This document shows positions 9,464 to 18,163 of a stretch of DNA of 64,000 nt, one piece after another. The notes under the pieces are model-generated. The model was not told the origin of the DNA and did no database searches. It worked only from the letters and a program-made list of their open reading frames with translations. Each line of letters begins with the position of its first letter. Within the stretch, counting starts at the first letter, position 1. Made by a program: the position numbers and the translations under genes. This DNA comes from Candidatus Poribacteria bacterium (GTDB lineage Bacteria; Poribacteria; WGA-4E; JAJDTR01), in assembly GCA_028820655.1 (NCBI GenBank), contig JAPPIK010000040.1, forward strand, positions 42,874 to 106,873, given 5' to 3'.

Positions 9464-10723
9464 TTAGCCCCGCTCGGACCAATCCAAACATATCAATTCC
9501 TCGGTGTTTCGCAAATACAGTTTGCCATCGGACAACGTGGGCATGGTCCAACAGCGCCCATGGAAGATTTGTGTCTGGGCCGCTTCCTCATATTGGGTCG
9601 GCGTTGCCTTGGCTAAGACCAGACTTCCTTCTTCACCAAGGATAATCAGGTTGCCATCGGCAAAAAGCAGTGAGCCCTTTCCGAAGCCGCGTTTCACCCA
9701 CTGTTCTTCACCGGTTTCCGCATCGATACACTTCAGGAAGGCATTGTCGAAACCGTACAGATAACCGTCATGCAGCACCGAGGAGGAAAAGTGGTTTTTC
9801 ATCTCACGGCTAGTCCAAACCTCCGCAGCCGAGAGTCCATCGCCCGTTTCCTGGATTTGGACGACGGCAGCACCCATATCGTATCCGGAAGAGATGAAAA
9901 TCTTGTCGGGCGAGATAAAAATGGGGGTGGCGGCGTTCACGTTGAATCGGGTCGGCCAATCGTAGCGCCAATATATCTCCCCATCCTTCGGTGATACGGA
10001 GACGAGACCTCTACCGGTGAAAAACACCGTCTGCCGCTTACCTAGGACTGTTACCGTAATTGGCGATGAATAACCGCTAGCATCGTCCTCGGAACTCCAA
10101 ACTATCTTTCCACTCCGTTTATCACACGCCACAAGCGCTTTTCCGGATTCTCCGCCGGTCTCAATAAGCAGCAGATCTCCCTCAATGATGGGTGACGTGG
10201 AGAAGCCATGGCGCGGCATGTTACTGGAGAACGCCTTGGTGAAATCGTGACTCCATAACTCCTTTCCGTTGAGCGCATCGAGGGCGACCAATCTGCCATA
10301 CGCACTTAGCACATAAACTCTGTTACCATCCACTGTCGGGGTAGCACGAGGTCCGTCTCCTCCCTGACGGTTTTCAAAACGGTAATCATCGAGATAACGC
10401 CAGATTTCCTTTCCGCTAGCCGCATCGAGGCAGACGACAATCTCATCTTCGCCTTTGACGAACATCGTATAAGCACGTCCGTTGGAAATCGAAACTCCGG
10501 AGAAGCCCTCTCCAAGCGAGATTCGCCAAAGTTCGGTTGGGCCATCGTCGGACCACCGCTTGAGAAGACCGGTTTCCAAAGATATCCCATCCCGGTTCGG
10601 CCCTCGCCACTGGTGCCATTCGAGACTGTTTGCTTCGCTTTCCTCCGCATAAACGGCTATGTTCCAAACGCAGAAAAGCGCCAGAACTATGACAACTCCA
10701 CTATATGACGTCTTTGATTTCAT
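9464..10723 (-). CDS. Secreted PQQ-like beta-propeller repeat protein
   Basis: A 419-residue exported protein. The start at 10723 follows AAGGAA and opens a signal peptide (hydrophobic GVVIVLALFCVWNIAVYA). The mature part starts with WHQWRGPNRDGIS, the usual opening of PQQ-like quinoprotein propellers, and repeats of the type ALDALNGKELWSH, ACDKRSGKIVWSS and CIDAETGEEQWVK follow, each an 8-bladed-propeller blade with a closing tryptophan. It begins four bases after the stop of the RseB-like gene and is likely the last gene of the sigma/anti-sigma operon. Whether it binds PQQ or only uses the fold as in BamB is not clear. Confidence 0.88.
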   Translation of the reverse strand: MKSKTSYSGVVIVLALFCVWNIAVYAEESEANSLEWHQWRGPNRDGISLETGLLKRWSDDGPTELWRISLGEGFSGVSISNGRAYTMFVKGEDEIVVCLDAASGKEIWRYLDDYRFENRQGGDGPRATPTVDGNRVYVLSAYGRLVALDALNGKELWSHDFTKAFSSNMPRHGFSTSPIIEGDLLLIETGGESGKALVACDKRSGKIVWSSEDDASGYSSPITVTVLGKRQTVFFTGRGLVSVSPKDGEIYWRYDWPTRFNVNAATPIFISPDKIFISSGYDMGAAVVQIQETGDGLSAAEVWTSREMKNHFSSSVLHDGYLYGFDNAFLKCIDAETGEEQWVKRGFGKGSLLFADGNLIILGEEGSLVLAKATPTQYEEAAQTQIFHGRCWTMPTLSDGKLYLRNTEELICLDWSERG

Positions 10724-10727
10724 GCGA

Positions 10728-11909
10728 TTATTCCTTTTTGATGTCGTTTCGGCTTGCAAGGATAGCCGATTCTGCGACTTTAATCAGCTCGGACGCGTCC
10801 AACTCTCCGATAAGTGTGAAATCGACTCCGGAATTCGACCATTCAAGAATATGCGTGTGATGTTGCCTCATTACGTGAATCGGCACATCGTGGCGTGTAA
10901 TGGTTTTGCCGCCTCTTCTACGGGATCCTCGATCATGATCATGAGACTTGTGCTTCCCTTTTCGCTCAAACAGCGAAAAGGTTGCCAATCCGTCAGAGTA
11001 CCGCAGAAACACGGTTGATGAGCGGCGTTTGATGTAGCGTGTGTCCAGCAACCGAAATCCGGTGGGAAGATAGGTAGGTTGTACCAACCGACCCTCCAAC
11101 GCCTTTTCTGCCTCCGCGCCCTTGATGGGTAGACTTTGCCGCTCCCCTTTCTTGAATATCAGCTTCTCGTCGTTCTTCAATTCGGCGAGGGTTGCTTCAA
11201 CTTTCTCACGATCGAACTCTATCCGAGTAAAGAGCGCCATGAATCGAAGGTGTCCGGTGTAGTCAAACTCATCCACGCGCAGGACAATGTCATTGCGCCG
11301 CGCAATGAATAGACGCTTAGTAGGTCTATCCTCGTACTGGGGATAGATTTTAATCTCATCCGTTTCTTCGCCCGCAATAGCGGCTCCGCGCGACAGATGG
11401 AATCGGTAGTTTTGTACGAGGAGTTTAATCTCCTCGTCGGAAAGGTTACTGATACGTTTCCGCGGCGGCAGCATCCTTCTACGGTCAGATAGGCGATCGC
11501 CTCGACTTCGCCGCCGCTCTCTGCGATCTTTTCTCTTTAGGTGTTCGTTTTCGCGGTGTTTATCGAAATGTTCTCTGCCGATTATCGACAATACCTTGAC
11601 CGCATCAACTTCCGGGGGATGGTGAATAACGAGGTCCTCACGGACGGTTAGCCCGCGCGGCGTGTGGAATACAATTAACCGAGCACCGGAATAGCTTGTT
11701 TCGTCTTCGGCGCTCGCTAGGCGCCGCAAAACTTCGATAAACTCCTCCGGCGTACCGGACGAGGCGTTTTCCGTATAACCAATAAGCAACGCAAAAACGA
11801 GCAACGCGGGGAATAGCCATACGATGACGTGACTCCCGAATTGCGTTCGATTGCCGGGTTGTTCCGTGTTTGGGAACGGACTGCTCAGTTTCCTTGTTGG
11901 ATGTTTCAT
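10728..11909 (-). CDS. RseB/MucB-like sigma-factor regulatory protein
   Basis: A 393-residue protein with one N-terminal membrane segment or signal anchor (residues 27-45) and an exported body. The body begins with a lipoprotein-carrier-like domain (FIEVLRRLASAEDETSYSGARL, split here only for description), has a long basic insert rich in Arg/Lys around residues 105-150, and ends with the RseB C-terminal pattern LVQPTYLPTGFRLLDTRYIK, then VFLRYSDGLATFSLFE. RseB proteins sense envelope lipids and protect the anti-sigma factor. Gene order sigma, anti-sigma, this gene fits that role exactly. A His-rich loop (MRQHHTHILEW) lies near the end. Confidence 0.75.
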   Translation of the reverse strand: MKHPTRKLSSPFPNTEQPGNRTQFGSHVIVWLFPALLVFALLIGYTENASSGTPEEFIEVLRRLASAEDETSYSGARLIVFHTPRGLTVREDLVIHHPPEVDAVKVLSIIGREHFDKHRENEHLKRKDRRERRRSRGDRLSDRRRMLPPRKRISNLSDEEIKLLVQNYRFHLSRGAAIAGEETDEIKIYPQYEDRPTKRLFIARRNDIVLRVDEFDYTGHLRFMALFTRIEFDREKVEATLAELKNDEKLIFKKGERQSLPIKGAEAEKALEGRLVQPTYLPTGFRLLDTRYIKRRSSTVFLRYSDGLATFSLFERKGKHKSHDHDRGSRRRGGKTITRHDVPIHVMRQHHTHILEWSNSGVDFTLIGELDASELIKVAESAILASRNDIKKE

Positions 11910-11912
11910 GGT

Positions 11913-12428
11913 TTATTCCCCGAGAAAAACCTCAAGAAGAAAATCGGTATCCTCCTCGACATTTGTGGTAGATTGTGCTCCATTCAAGTCGATCGAGTCG
12001 TTAGCATCCTCCGATCGTGTAGAGTAAACGGAATACCGTGTATGCTCTGAAAGGTAAAGATCTAGCGAATCATCAGAGGTCGGCGTCAAATTTAAGTAGA
12101 CCAGCGCAAAGAGCAGACATGCCGAAACCACCGCGAAAGTGCCGCCCGTCACTGGACGGAAGAACCACCGTCGAAACTCCTCCGCGCTCGGGAGAAGTCT
12201 TCGGCGAACCGGCCCGCGGTCCGACAGTTGCGGCAGGACAAGATCCGCGATAGGAGGCGCTTCGTGTTTCAATGCGCCAAAGCATTGACGATTTCGCCGG
12301 AAGTCCGAGAGCATTTCAACACATTCGTCGCAGGTATTCAAGTGTGCTTCAATCCTTGCTCGATTCTCCGGACTTAACTGGTCGTCCAAGTAGGCGGATA
12401 GTTGATTTTGAATGCGTTTGTGGCTCAT
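11913..12428 (-). CDS. Zinc-finger anti-sigma factor (RseA-like position)
   Basis: A 171-residue membrane protein. The N-terminal cytosolic anti-sigma domain holds the zinc motif H29-x3-C33-x2-C36 (IEAHLNTCDECVEML); a single membrane segment (about residues 96-114) separates it from a short periplasmic tail rich in Asp/Ser. It should bind and silence the sigma factor encoded just upstream. The ATG at 12428 is preferred over a TTG 15 bases upstream because GGAGACTG lies at the right distance from the ATG. The gap to the sigma gene is 15 bases. Confidence 0.88.
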   Translation of the reverse strand: MSHKRIQNQLSAYLDDQLSPENRARIEAHLNTCDECVEMLSDFRRNRQCFGALKHEAPPIADLVLPQLSDRGPVRRRLLPSAEEFRRWFFRPVTGGTFAVVSACLLFALVYLNLTPTSDDSLDLYLSEHTRYSVYSTRSEDANDSIDLNGAQSTTNVEEDTDFLLEVFLGE

Positions 12429-12443
12429 GATGACAGTCTCCAA

Positions 12444-13028
12444 TCAGGAAAATTGCAAGACCAATTCCCTCAAGACTTTTCTGGCTTCGTGCAGTTTTGA
12501 TTTTACGCGTCCGACCGAACAGCCGATTACCTCTGCCAACTCCTCGTAGGAAAGGTCTTGCATTTCACGTAGAACCAAGATTTTTCGATAATCATCCTTC
12601 AACTCGCCGAGCGCCTTTTGAAGGATTTCTTGCTGTTCCAAGCGCAACACCGATTTTTCCGGGGTTTCCGTGTCGATGGGTACCCACGGTTGTGAATCGT
12701 CAATCTCCGTAGGATCCGTCTGACGCCGCTTTTTTTGGTCTTTGAGGTTTATACACCTGTTTGTCACGATTCGGTAGAGCCATGTGGAGAATCGCGATCG
12801 AAACTTGAACTGTCCGATATTTTCCCATAGCCAGAGAAAAACCTCCTGCGCCATGTCGGAGGCGTCTTCCCGATTACCAAGCATACCGTATGCGATATTG
12901 TACACCCAGTGCTGGTAATGGAGAATAAGCGCCTCCATGGCGCGCTTGTCGCCATCTTGGCAGCGAATCACCAAATCCTTTTCCTGTTCCTTCGTCAATG
13001 CGTCCGCGACTTGGGTGTTCAGAGGCAC
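12444..13028 (-). CDS. RNA polymerase ECF sigma factor (RpoE-like)
   Basis: A 194-residue group-4 sigma factor. Region 2 is at residues 25-95 (LILHYQHWVYNIAYGMLGN, EDASDMAQEVFLWLWENI, FSTWLYRIVTNRCINL) and region 4 at 130-190 with the helix-turn-helix LSYEELAEVIGCSVGRVKSK. It should redirect RNA polymerase to envelope-stress or surface genes and is paired with the anti-sigma factor downstream. The GTG start follows GGAGGAG. A candidate autoregulated ECF promoter lies at 13118-13144. Confidence 0.94.
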   Translation of the reverse strand: MPLNTQVADALTKEQEKDLVIRCQDGDKRAMEALILHYQHWVYNIAYGMLGNREDASDMAQEVFLWLWENIGQFKFRSRFSTWLYRIVTNRCINLKDQKKRRQTDPTEIDDSQPWVPIDTETPEKSVLRLEQQEILQKALGELKDDYRKILVLREMQDLSYEELAEVIGCSVGRVKSKLHEARKVLRELVLQFS

Positions 13029-13117
13029 AGGGGAAAATCTCCTCCAGAATCGAGTACACGTTCACCATCCTGAGACGCGTTGGCTGGAAACCCTAACGGT
13101 TTCGCTATTTCCATTCA

Positions 13118-13144
13118 TTAGACATGTAACGAAGGATAAGGTTC
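13118..13144 (-). promoter_or_regulatory. Candidate ECF (sigma-E-like) promoter of the sigma operon
   Basis: On the minus strand GAACCTT (13144-13138) and TCTAA (13122-13118) are separated by 15 bases, close to the sigma-E consensus of GGAACTT and TCTGA with 15-16 bases between. It sits 90 bases upstream of the sigma start codon, as expected for autoregulation. Confidence 0.4.
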
Positions 13145-13231
13145 GCGGTTTATCGTTTTTGCATTTCAATGTATAGGCGCTGGGCTGCCGTTTGACATGC
13201 CTCATTTGGGTGCGGCGTGTTTGTTCGGTTC

Positions 13232-15703
13232 TCACGGGTTCGGGCCGCCCGGCGTCATCTCTGCCGCAGCGAAGTCACCGATGCCATTGGGAACTCTTGC
13301 GATAGCGGTATCTTCCTTCTGTGCTCCGAATCTTACAGTGTCTAGCACCTGATTGTGTCGTTCGTCCGTGTCCACGAGGAACAGCGTTTCGCCGCTCCTC
13401 GAGAGGTTAAAATTCGTGTGAAGCTCTGTCTGGCTTTCGCCATCGGAATCAGCCCAGACAATCAAGTACCCCTTCGGAGCGATGGTGGTCTGTTCTGGAA
13501 ACTGCCATTTGCGAGGGTTCGCCCTATCGTCGCTAAGATACATGCCGGCAAGATTAACGGGATTCTCGCCGGAGTTGAAGAGTTCGATCCAATCGTCATG
13601 ATCGCCCTGAGCGTCCATGATACCGTTCGTATTACTCGCCATCAGTTCGTTGATTATAACATCCGAACGTTCTGCGGTTGGCGAATCTACGCGGAACGTC
13701 AGCGGTTCAAATTCAGCGGTTGCGGGATAGAATGCGGTTGTTCCGTAAGACGCCACCGTACGCGCTTCAACGTAGTAACGCACCTCTGTTCCGGCTGGGA
13801 ATTTTGGGATTTCGACGATGTATGCCCCTCCATGCTTTGCCATAGGCAGGCTCCGGAACGGTGATAGCCGTGCACTGGAATAATGTAGAATTACCTCGTC
13901 AACGGTAATCTTGTCACTGATCTTTGCCATGATTTGGACACGCTCACCCGCGGTCCGGTTTTCCGGCTCCGTGACGGATAGAATAACCGGTGTAGGATTA
14001 TTGATTTCCGGGTGAGAAAGCAGATATTCGCGGCGTTCGGTGACGAACTGTTTGAAACTGGGCGTGCCGCCTCTGCCGCCGCGTCCGCCTCCTCCTCGAC
14101 CGAATCCGCGCGATTGTTCTTTGATATGACTGGTGGCGAAGGCTTCGTAGGAATAGAGCTTCTTGTCATCCGCCTTGACAAACTCGTCGATTAGCGATTG
14201 GTAGGCTGCGATAATCGGTTCCAACTTTTCCCAATTTAGCCAGTCGGTGACGATGGTACGGACGTGGGCAATGTATCGTGCGCGGAGGCGGGGAATCGCG
14301 AATAGACGTTTGATGACGGGCCGCATCTCGTCGTCCGCTTGTCCAACCGGCGACAACATCGGCCCATCGGTCTGCCAGGAGTTCGGACCGCCGCCCCCGG
14401 CGAATCGAAAGGTTTCATTGCTATCGTACGGCAGCAGGTGAAATCGGCCGCCAGAATCCTGATAAATTGAATAATCGCTGCCACGGCTAAAATAGCCGTC
14501 ATTATCGATGAAAACGTTGTCAAGCGCGAGGAACCACAATGCCCTGTCTATGTCAAAGATGCGGGATAGCTCGGCTTCAAACCGGTCGTCGGGGGTTTGC
14601 CGAAGTGATTTGCACAGGTTGATTAAGTCAGTCCACGCATTGGGGGCTTCCTTCTCATTCGTTTTGAGTTGGTAGGACTCCTGGTAATCCGCCGGATTGT
14701 CGCCGTTGTAAACCAATCCGCTTTCGCGGCCGGGCGGTACTTTCCACCTAACGCCGCTCCTGGTGTCAAACCAATCCGACAGGAAATCCTTGTTGTACTG
14801 TTGGCTGTTGATATAGATACCCCAGTTCTCACCGTTAATGACCAATTTGACGAAGTTTGCTCGAAGCGCGGGGATATAGTTGCGAGCGATTCTTGAATAG
14901 AGAACTTCCCGAAGAAAAGAGGCATCCGCATGACCATTCAGCAGGTTCAGCGTTTTATACCGCAAGAGCCGTTGATTGTCATCGTTGGCATCGACAGCGA
15001 TATTGAACGATTTCTTCTCGTTCCGTACGGTGAAATAGGACGAACTTCCGCGAAAACGCACGCCGACCGATTCATATAGCTCCCCATCCGCTATCAAGTC
15101 CGCGGGGACGTCAACATCGGTTTTATAAAAATCCCCCAATTGCTCGTACCAATCGTCGTCGTGAAAACGGAGGTAGAGGGTGCGTAAGGTGTTGTCATCA
15201 TAGAGTCCAACCTCCTCGGAAATTGCCGCCGCTTTACTGCCTTTCAAGTCGTCTGATCGTGTTGTTGCAGGCGCCGTTGCGTCCGATTGGCGAGAAGCGC
15301 CGGAGACGCCGCGACTTTCTTTGATGTATTCGCGCGCCTCCATTCTCTCGACCGCATCCAGCTTCCCGTCTCCGTCCTTGTCGAATCGGTGCACAATCTT
15401 CTCGGCGCGTCTCGGGCCCCTCCTGCCTCTGTAGCCGCCCGATCCGCCACGTCGGCGCGCTGCGCGAATCGCTCGTTCATCCAACTGAACCCCCATCAGC
15501 GCTTCCCGAGTAACCGTTTCAAGCAGGATCTCTTTCTCTTCCTCACTTAACCGCCCATCTCCGTTGAAATCGAATCGTTTATCCTGATCCGTGAGGACTG
15601 TTTCTGAATTCTCCGAGGTTTCCGAATAGCTGCTTGATGCGACCGTCAGGCAAATCGTCAGAGTGATCGCAATCGTGCAGCAAATTAGGTTTTCCCGCGT
15701 CAT
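13232..15703 (-). CDS. Secreted CotH-kinase-family protein with EF-hands and lamin-tail domain
   Basis: An 823-residue exported protein with an N-terminal signal peptide (to about residue 27). Two calcium-binding EF-hands follow (DFNGDGRLSEEE near 45 and DKDGDGKLDAVE near 109) separated by an Arg/Gly-rich stretch. The CotH domain spans about 165-520 with LYLRFHDDDWYEQL, VGVRFRGSSSYFTV, KTLNLLNGHADASFLRE and HLLPYDSNETF. A Gly-rich loop (RGFGRGGGGRGGRGG) and an Ig-like segment lead to a lamin-tail domain at about 685-790 (IINELMASNTNGI, DDWIELFNSGENPVNL). CotH proteins are atypical protein kinases known from spore coats and cellulosomes. The start follows AAGGAG. The target is unknown. Confidence 0.92.
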   Translation of the reverse strand: MTRENLICCTIAITLTICLTVASSSYSETSENSETVLTDQDKRFDFNGDGRLSEEEKEILLETVTREALMGVQLDERAIRAARRRGGSGGYRGRRGPRRAEKIVHRFDKDGDGKLDAVERMEAREYIKESRGVSGASRQSDATAPATTRSDDLKGSKAAAISEEVGLYDDNTLRTLYLRFHDDDWYEQLGDFYKTDVDVPADLIADGELYESVGVRFRGSSSYFTVRNEKKSFNIAVDANDDNQRLLRYKTLNLLNGHADASFLREVLYSRIARNYIPALRANFVKLVINGENWGIYINSQQYNKDFLSDWFDTRSGVRWKVPPGRESGLVYNGDNPADYQESYQLKTNEKEAPNAWTDLINLCKSLRQTPDDRFEAELSRIFDIDRALWFLALDNVFIDNDGYFSRGSDYSIYQDSGGRFHLLPYDSNETFRFAGGGGPNSWQTDGPMLSPVGQADDEMRPVIKRLFAIPRLRARYIAHVRTIVTDWLNWEKLEPIIAAYQSLIDEFVKADDKKLYSYEAFATSHIKEQSRGFGRGGGGRGGRGGTPSFKQFVTERREYLLSHPEINNPTPVILSVTEPENRTAGERVQIMAKISDKITVDEVILHYSSARLSPFRSLPMAKHGGAYIVEIPKFPAGTEVRYYVEARTVASYGTTAFYPATAEFEPLTFRVDSPTAERSDVIINELMASNTNGIMDAQGDHDDWIELFNSGENPVNLAGMYLSDDRANPRKWQFPEQTTIAPKGYLIVWADSDGESQTELHTNFNLSRSGETLFLVDTDERHNQVLDTVRFGAQKEDTAIARVPNGIGDFAAAEMTPGGPNP

Positions 15704-15751
15704 ATCGTCTCCTTGATGATTAAAACTCTGATTTTCGGTATTTCGCCGAGT

Positions 15752-16402
15752 TTAGCCTTTGTCCTCCCGCAGATAGGGAAGAAGCAACACTCTTAAGTTG
15801 CGTTGTGCTTGAAAGAGGTGCGCCTTGATGGTTCCGGTCGACCGCCCCATTTTCCGACCAATTTCTTTCAACGGGAGATCCTCTCGATAACGGAGAATGA
15901 AAACCTCTCTCTGCTTTGGCGACAACTGCATAACCGCTCGGCGCAGATAAGCGTAAAACTCCTCATTTTCAACAGCCTTGGAAGGCGCCGACGGGTGTCG
16001 ATTGGCGACATTGCCGTAGAATACATCATCGGACACAGGATCATCGCTAATCACGCGGTGTTTTGACCGATGACGCATATAATCAATACAGCGGTTTATG
16101 GTGATGCGATAGAGCCAACTGTAAAATTGGGAAGCTTTCTTAAAGTTGCCAAGACCCTGATATGCCTTGAGAAAAACGTCCTGAGTGACATCAAGTGCGT
16201 CTTCGGGATTTGTGATGATTGCGCGGACAACCCCGTGAATTCGACTGCGATAGCGAAGATACAGGAGATTAAAGGCTTCCGAATCCCCCTCGTGGAATCG
16301 CTCGACGAGTTGGGCATCCTCCAGTTCAGTTTCAGGCACAAATTTGGAGTCGTCCATCGGAACAAAGTTAGCGTGAAATTGAAACCCTTGCCGAGTCTGC
16401 AT
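15752..16402 (-). CDS. RNA polymerase ECF sigma factor
   Basis: A 216-residue ECF sigma factor. Region 2 covers residues 35-110 (LLYLRYRSRIHGVVRAI, EDALDVTQDVFLKAYQGL, FYSWLYRITINRCIDYM), and region 4 is at about 150-205 with LPLKEIGRKMGRSTGTIKAH. The linker between them carries a Ser/Pro/Asp-rich stretch. The ATG at 16402 follows GGGAG; a second ATG 15 codons on is possible. No anti-sigma gene follows it; the CotH gene starts 48 bases downstream, so this factor could control or be co-transcribed with it. Confidence 0.93.
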   Translation of the reverse strand: MQTRQGFQFHANFVPMDDSKFVPETELEDAQLVERFHEGDSEAFNLLYLRYRSRIHGVVRAIITNPEDALDVTQDVFLKAYQGLGNFKKASQFYSWLYRITINRCIDYMRHRSKHRVISDDPVSDDVFYGNVANRHPSAPSKAVENEEFYAYLRRAVMQLSPKQREVFILRYREDLPLKEIGRKMGRSTGTIKAHLFQAQRNLRVLLLPYLREDKG

Positions 16403-16553
16403 GAAAATCGTTCTCCCGTGTGGAAGTGCGTAAAATCCGGCTAGTTGAAGATGAACTGCGAAGTATCATTCATGATTATAGATCCCTGATTGTCTATTAG
16501 GCAGCCGAGTCCGCCATTTGTTCGGAAAAAAATGAGGCAAAATTCGACACATA

Positions 16554-16575
16554 CGGAAAATTTTAGGATTTTCCG
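16554..16575. repeat. Intergenic palindrome (8-bp arms)
   Basis: CGGAAAAT at 16554-16561 and ATTTTCCG at 16568-16575 form a perfect 8-bp stem with a 6-base loop, 150 bases upstream of the ECF sigma gene at 15752-16402. It could be a regulatory site or one of the many palindromic repeats in this window. Confidence 0.4.
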
Positions 16576-16691
16576 CTTTGCCCCATTACGCAATAACCTG
16601 AGCTTACCCCCATCCTTTAGACAGATCATACAGCGATTTAATTGCTAAAGTCCGACTCGTTTTGGTCGGGCGAGGGATTTGCTATCGTCTT

Positions 16692-16727
16692 GGGATCTCT
16701 ATCGTGCTCGCTATCCACTCGCTTGAT
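16692..16727 (-). repeat. Dispersed 35-bp repeat, single inverted copy
   Basis: Reads on the minus strand as ATCAAGCGAGTGGATAGCGA followed by GCACGATAGAGATCCC, the same unit that is tandemly repeated at the right end of the window (63.7-64.0 kb). Confidence 0.7.
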
Positions 16728-17605
16728 CTCCTACAGAAACAGTATTAAGATTCCTCGTGCAGTCTTTGACCGGTCAGTTTACGTTTCAGCCGATTTCCTG
16801 CAGTATCCGGGTTGGGAGATCCCTCCTACCCTTTCGGGTTTCGGTTGATTCGCACCTTCGAAGTGTCGAAGCATGCTCCTTAGGGTGCACCCCCGGAGCG
16901 GGAGATGCACGCATCGGGGATCGGGAATGTCTCCTACAACAATCGGATGATTGCGCCGTTGCAATGAAAACGGGTGCCAACGGAGCGCCGATTTCTGCGG
17001 CATGTTGGCATTATTTTGAAACGGAGGTTCCTTTGGTAGCGCGGGTTCCAGGGGATCTCAATGCCAACAAAATGCCAATAGAAAATAAAACTTCAAGGAT
17101 GACGAATTGTCATGGTACATAGAATATGCCACACAACTGTTAAGTTTTCAATTCAAAAATTGACACGATACAGGTACAGTTTGCGGTTTGTTGACAGTGG
17201 ATGTCGGCTGCAGTCGGCGTGTCTGCCAAGCGTTCAACGCTTCTCTAAGGATATCGGAGCATTATGTCCACACAGGGGAAAGCAATACAACCGAAAGTTG
17301 ATAGCAAGAAACAGTTTTCGCCGCACCCAAGTAACTGACGCCGCCAGGGTTTCCGGCATGACGAAAAGCGTGTATCAGGTGCAACGTCGGAACCATGAGA
17401 AGTCGATGTTGGTCAAACTGAAGGATTTATTGACAGTGCGACAAACTTTGTAACGGCGATGACCAGCACGATTAGGGTACCTTCACAGAGCTATGCCGGA
17501 GGATTTCCGAACTTACCGATTCCAATCACATGCCCCAGATCTTTGGCGAAAAGGACTGAATTTTATAAAAATCCGCGGAGAATGCAGTTTTTTTAGCATT
17601 TTGTC

Positions 17606-17644
17606 TTGACAATCCATATTCGAGAATGCTAGTATTTTAGCATT
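17606..17644 (+). promoter_or_regulatory. Promoter overlapped by a palindromic operator upstream of the BlaI-family gene
   Basis: TTGACA at 17606-17611 and TAGTAT at 17630-17635 (18-base spacer) form a promoter. Across its -10 box lies a perfect inverted repeat AATGCTA (17625-17631) and TAGCATT (17638-17644); a further half-site TAGCATT lies just before the -35 at 17594-17600. This arrangement is what a BlaI/MecI-type dimeric repressor would use, and the blaI-like gene is the next gene on this strand, about 520 bases on. Confidence 0.5.
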
Positions 17645-17673
17645 GATGAACATCTGATGTCAATTTCACCCTC

Positions 17674-17814
17674 TCAAGTAACACTTTTTCAAAGCCAGTC
17701 TCAGAGAAGGAAATCTGTACCACAATCTGTTAGATTGTGATCGCAAACTGACAGTTTGCGGTACGAGAGTGTTACGTGTTGAAAGAATTATTCCGAGAGG
17801 GATAATGGCGCGCT
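17674..17814 (+). repeat. 142-bp direct repeat, copy A, with two hairpins
   Basis: First of two near-identical tandem units that begin TCAAGTAACAC. Inside are two perfect 8-bp hairpins, CACAATCT-GTT-AGATTGTG (17721-17739) and CGCAAACT-GAC-AGTTTGCG (17742-17760), enclosed by GTACC and GGTAC, so the centre can fold as a three-way junction. The unit ends near GGCGCGCT. Confidence 0.85.
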
Positions 17815-17815
17815 A

Positions 17816-17957
17816 TCAAGTAACACTTTCTCAAAGCCAGTCTCAAAGAAGGAAATCTGTACCACAATCTGTTAGATTGTGATCGGCAAACTAACAGTTT
17901 GCGGTACAAGAGTGTTACGTGCTGAAAGAATTATTCCGACAGGGATGATGGCGTGCT
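17816..17957 (+). repeat. 142-bp direct repeat, copy B
   Basis: Second unit, 142 bases after copy A, with the same hairpin pair; the second hairpin is GGCAAACT-AAC-AGTTTGC, one loop base differing from copy A. Confidence 0.85.
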
Positions 17958-18051
17958 CTCGATTAACATTTCATCCAAAGTAAGTGGTAGAGCGAAAAAC
18001 GAATTCCGAAATGAGGGAATCGTATCGTTAAGCATACTGGCGTTCTCCGTG

Positions 18052-18148
18052 CCACATTCTGTTAGATTGTGATCGGCAAACTAACAGTTTGCGGTACGAG
18101 AGTGTTACGTGTTGAAAGAATCATTCCGACAGGGAAAATGGCGTGCTA
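18052..18148 (+). repeat. 142-bp direct repeat, copy C (3' two-thirds only)
   Basis: A partial third unit starting at the first hairpin and keeping the 3' part to GGCGTGCT. Its first arm has one substitution (CACATTCT). It ends 15 bases before the BlaI-family start codon, so it would sit in that gene's leader. Confidence 0.8.
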
Positions 18149-18163
18149 ACAAGGAAAGGAAAA

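Larger units (their letters stand above)
16403..17605. other. Long gene-poor intergenic region
   Basis: About 1.2 kb in which no frame shows family resemblance. It includes a palindrome CGGAAAAT...ATTTTCCG at 16554-16575 and an inverted copy of the dispersed 35-bp repeat at 16692-16727. The remainder could be decayed sequence; I see no RNA gene or transposase remnant. Confidence 0.5.

Noticed and set aside
8952..9467. Open frame of 171 codons on the plus strand between lexA and the PQQ gene
   Set aside because: No family resemblance, it lies antisense to a good promoter and overlaps the end of the PQQ-propeller gene; no ribosome site.
16757..17453. Two overlapping open frames in the gene-poor region
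   Set aside because: Amino-acid make-up is not protein-like and no similarity to a known family; they contain no start signals.
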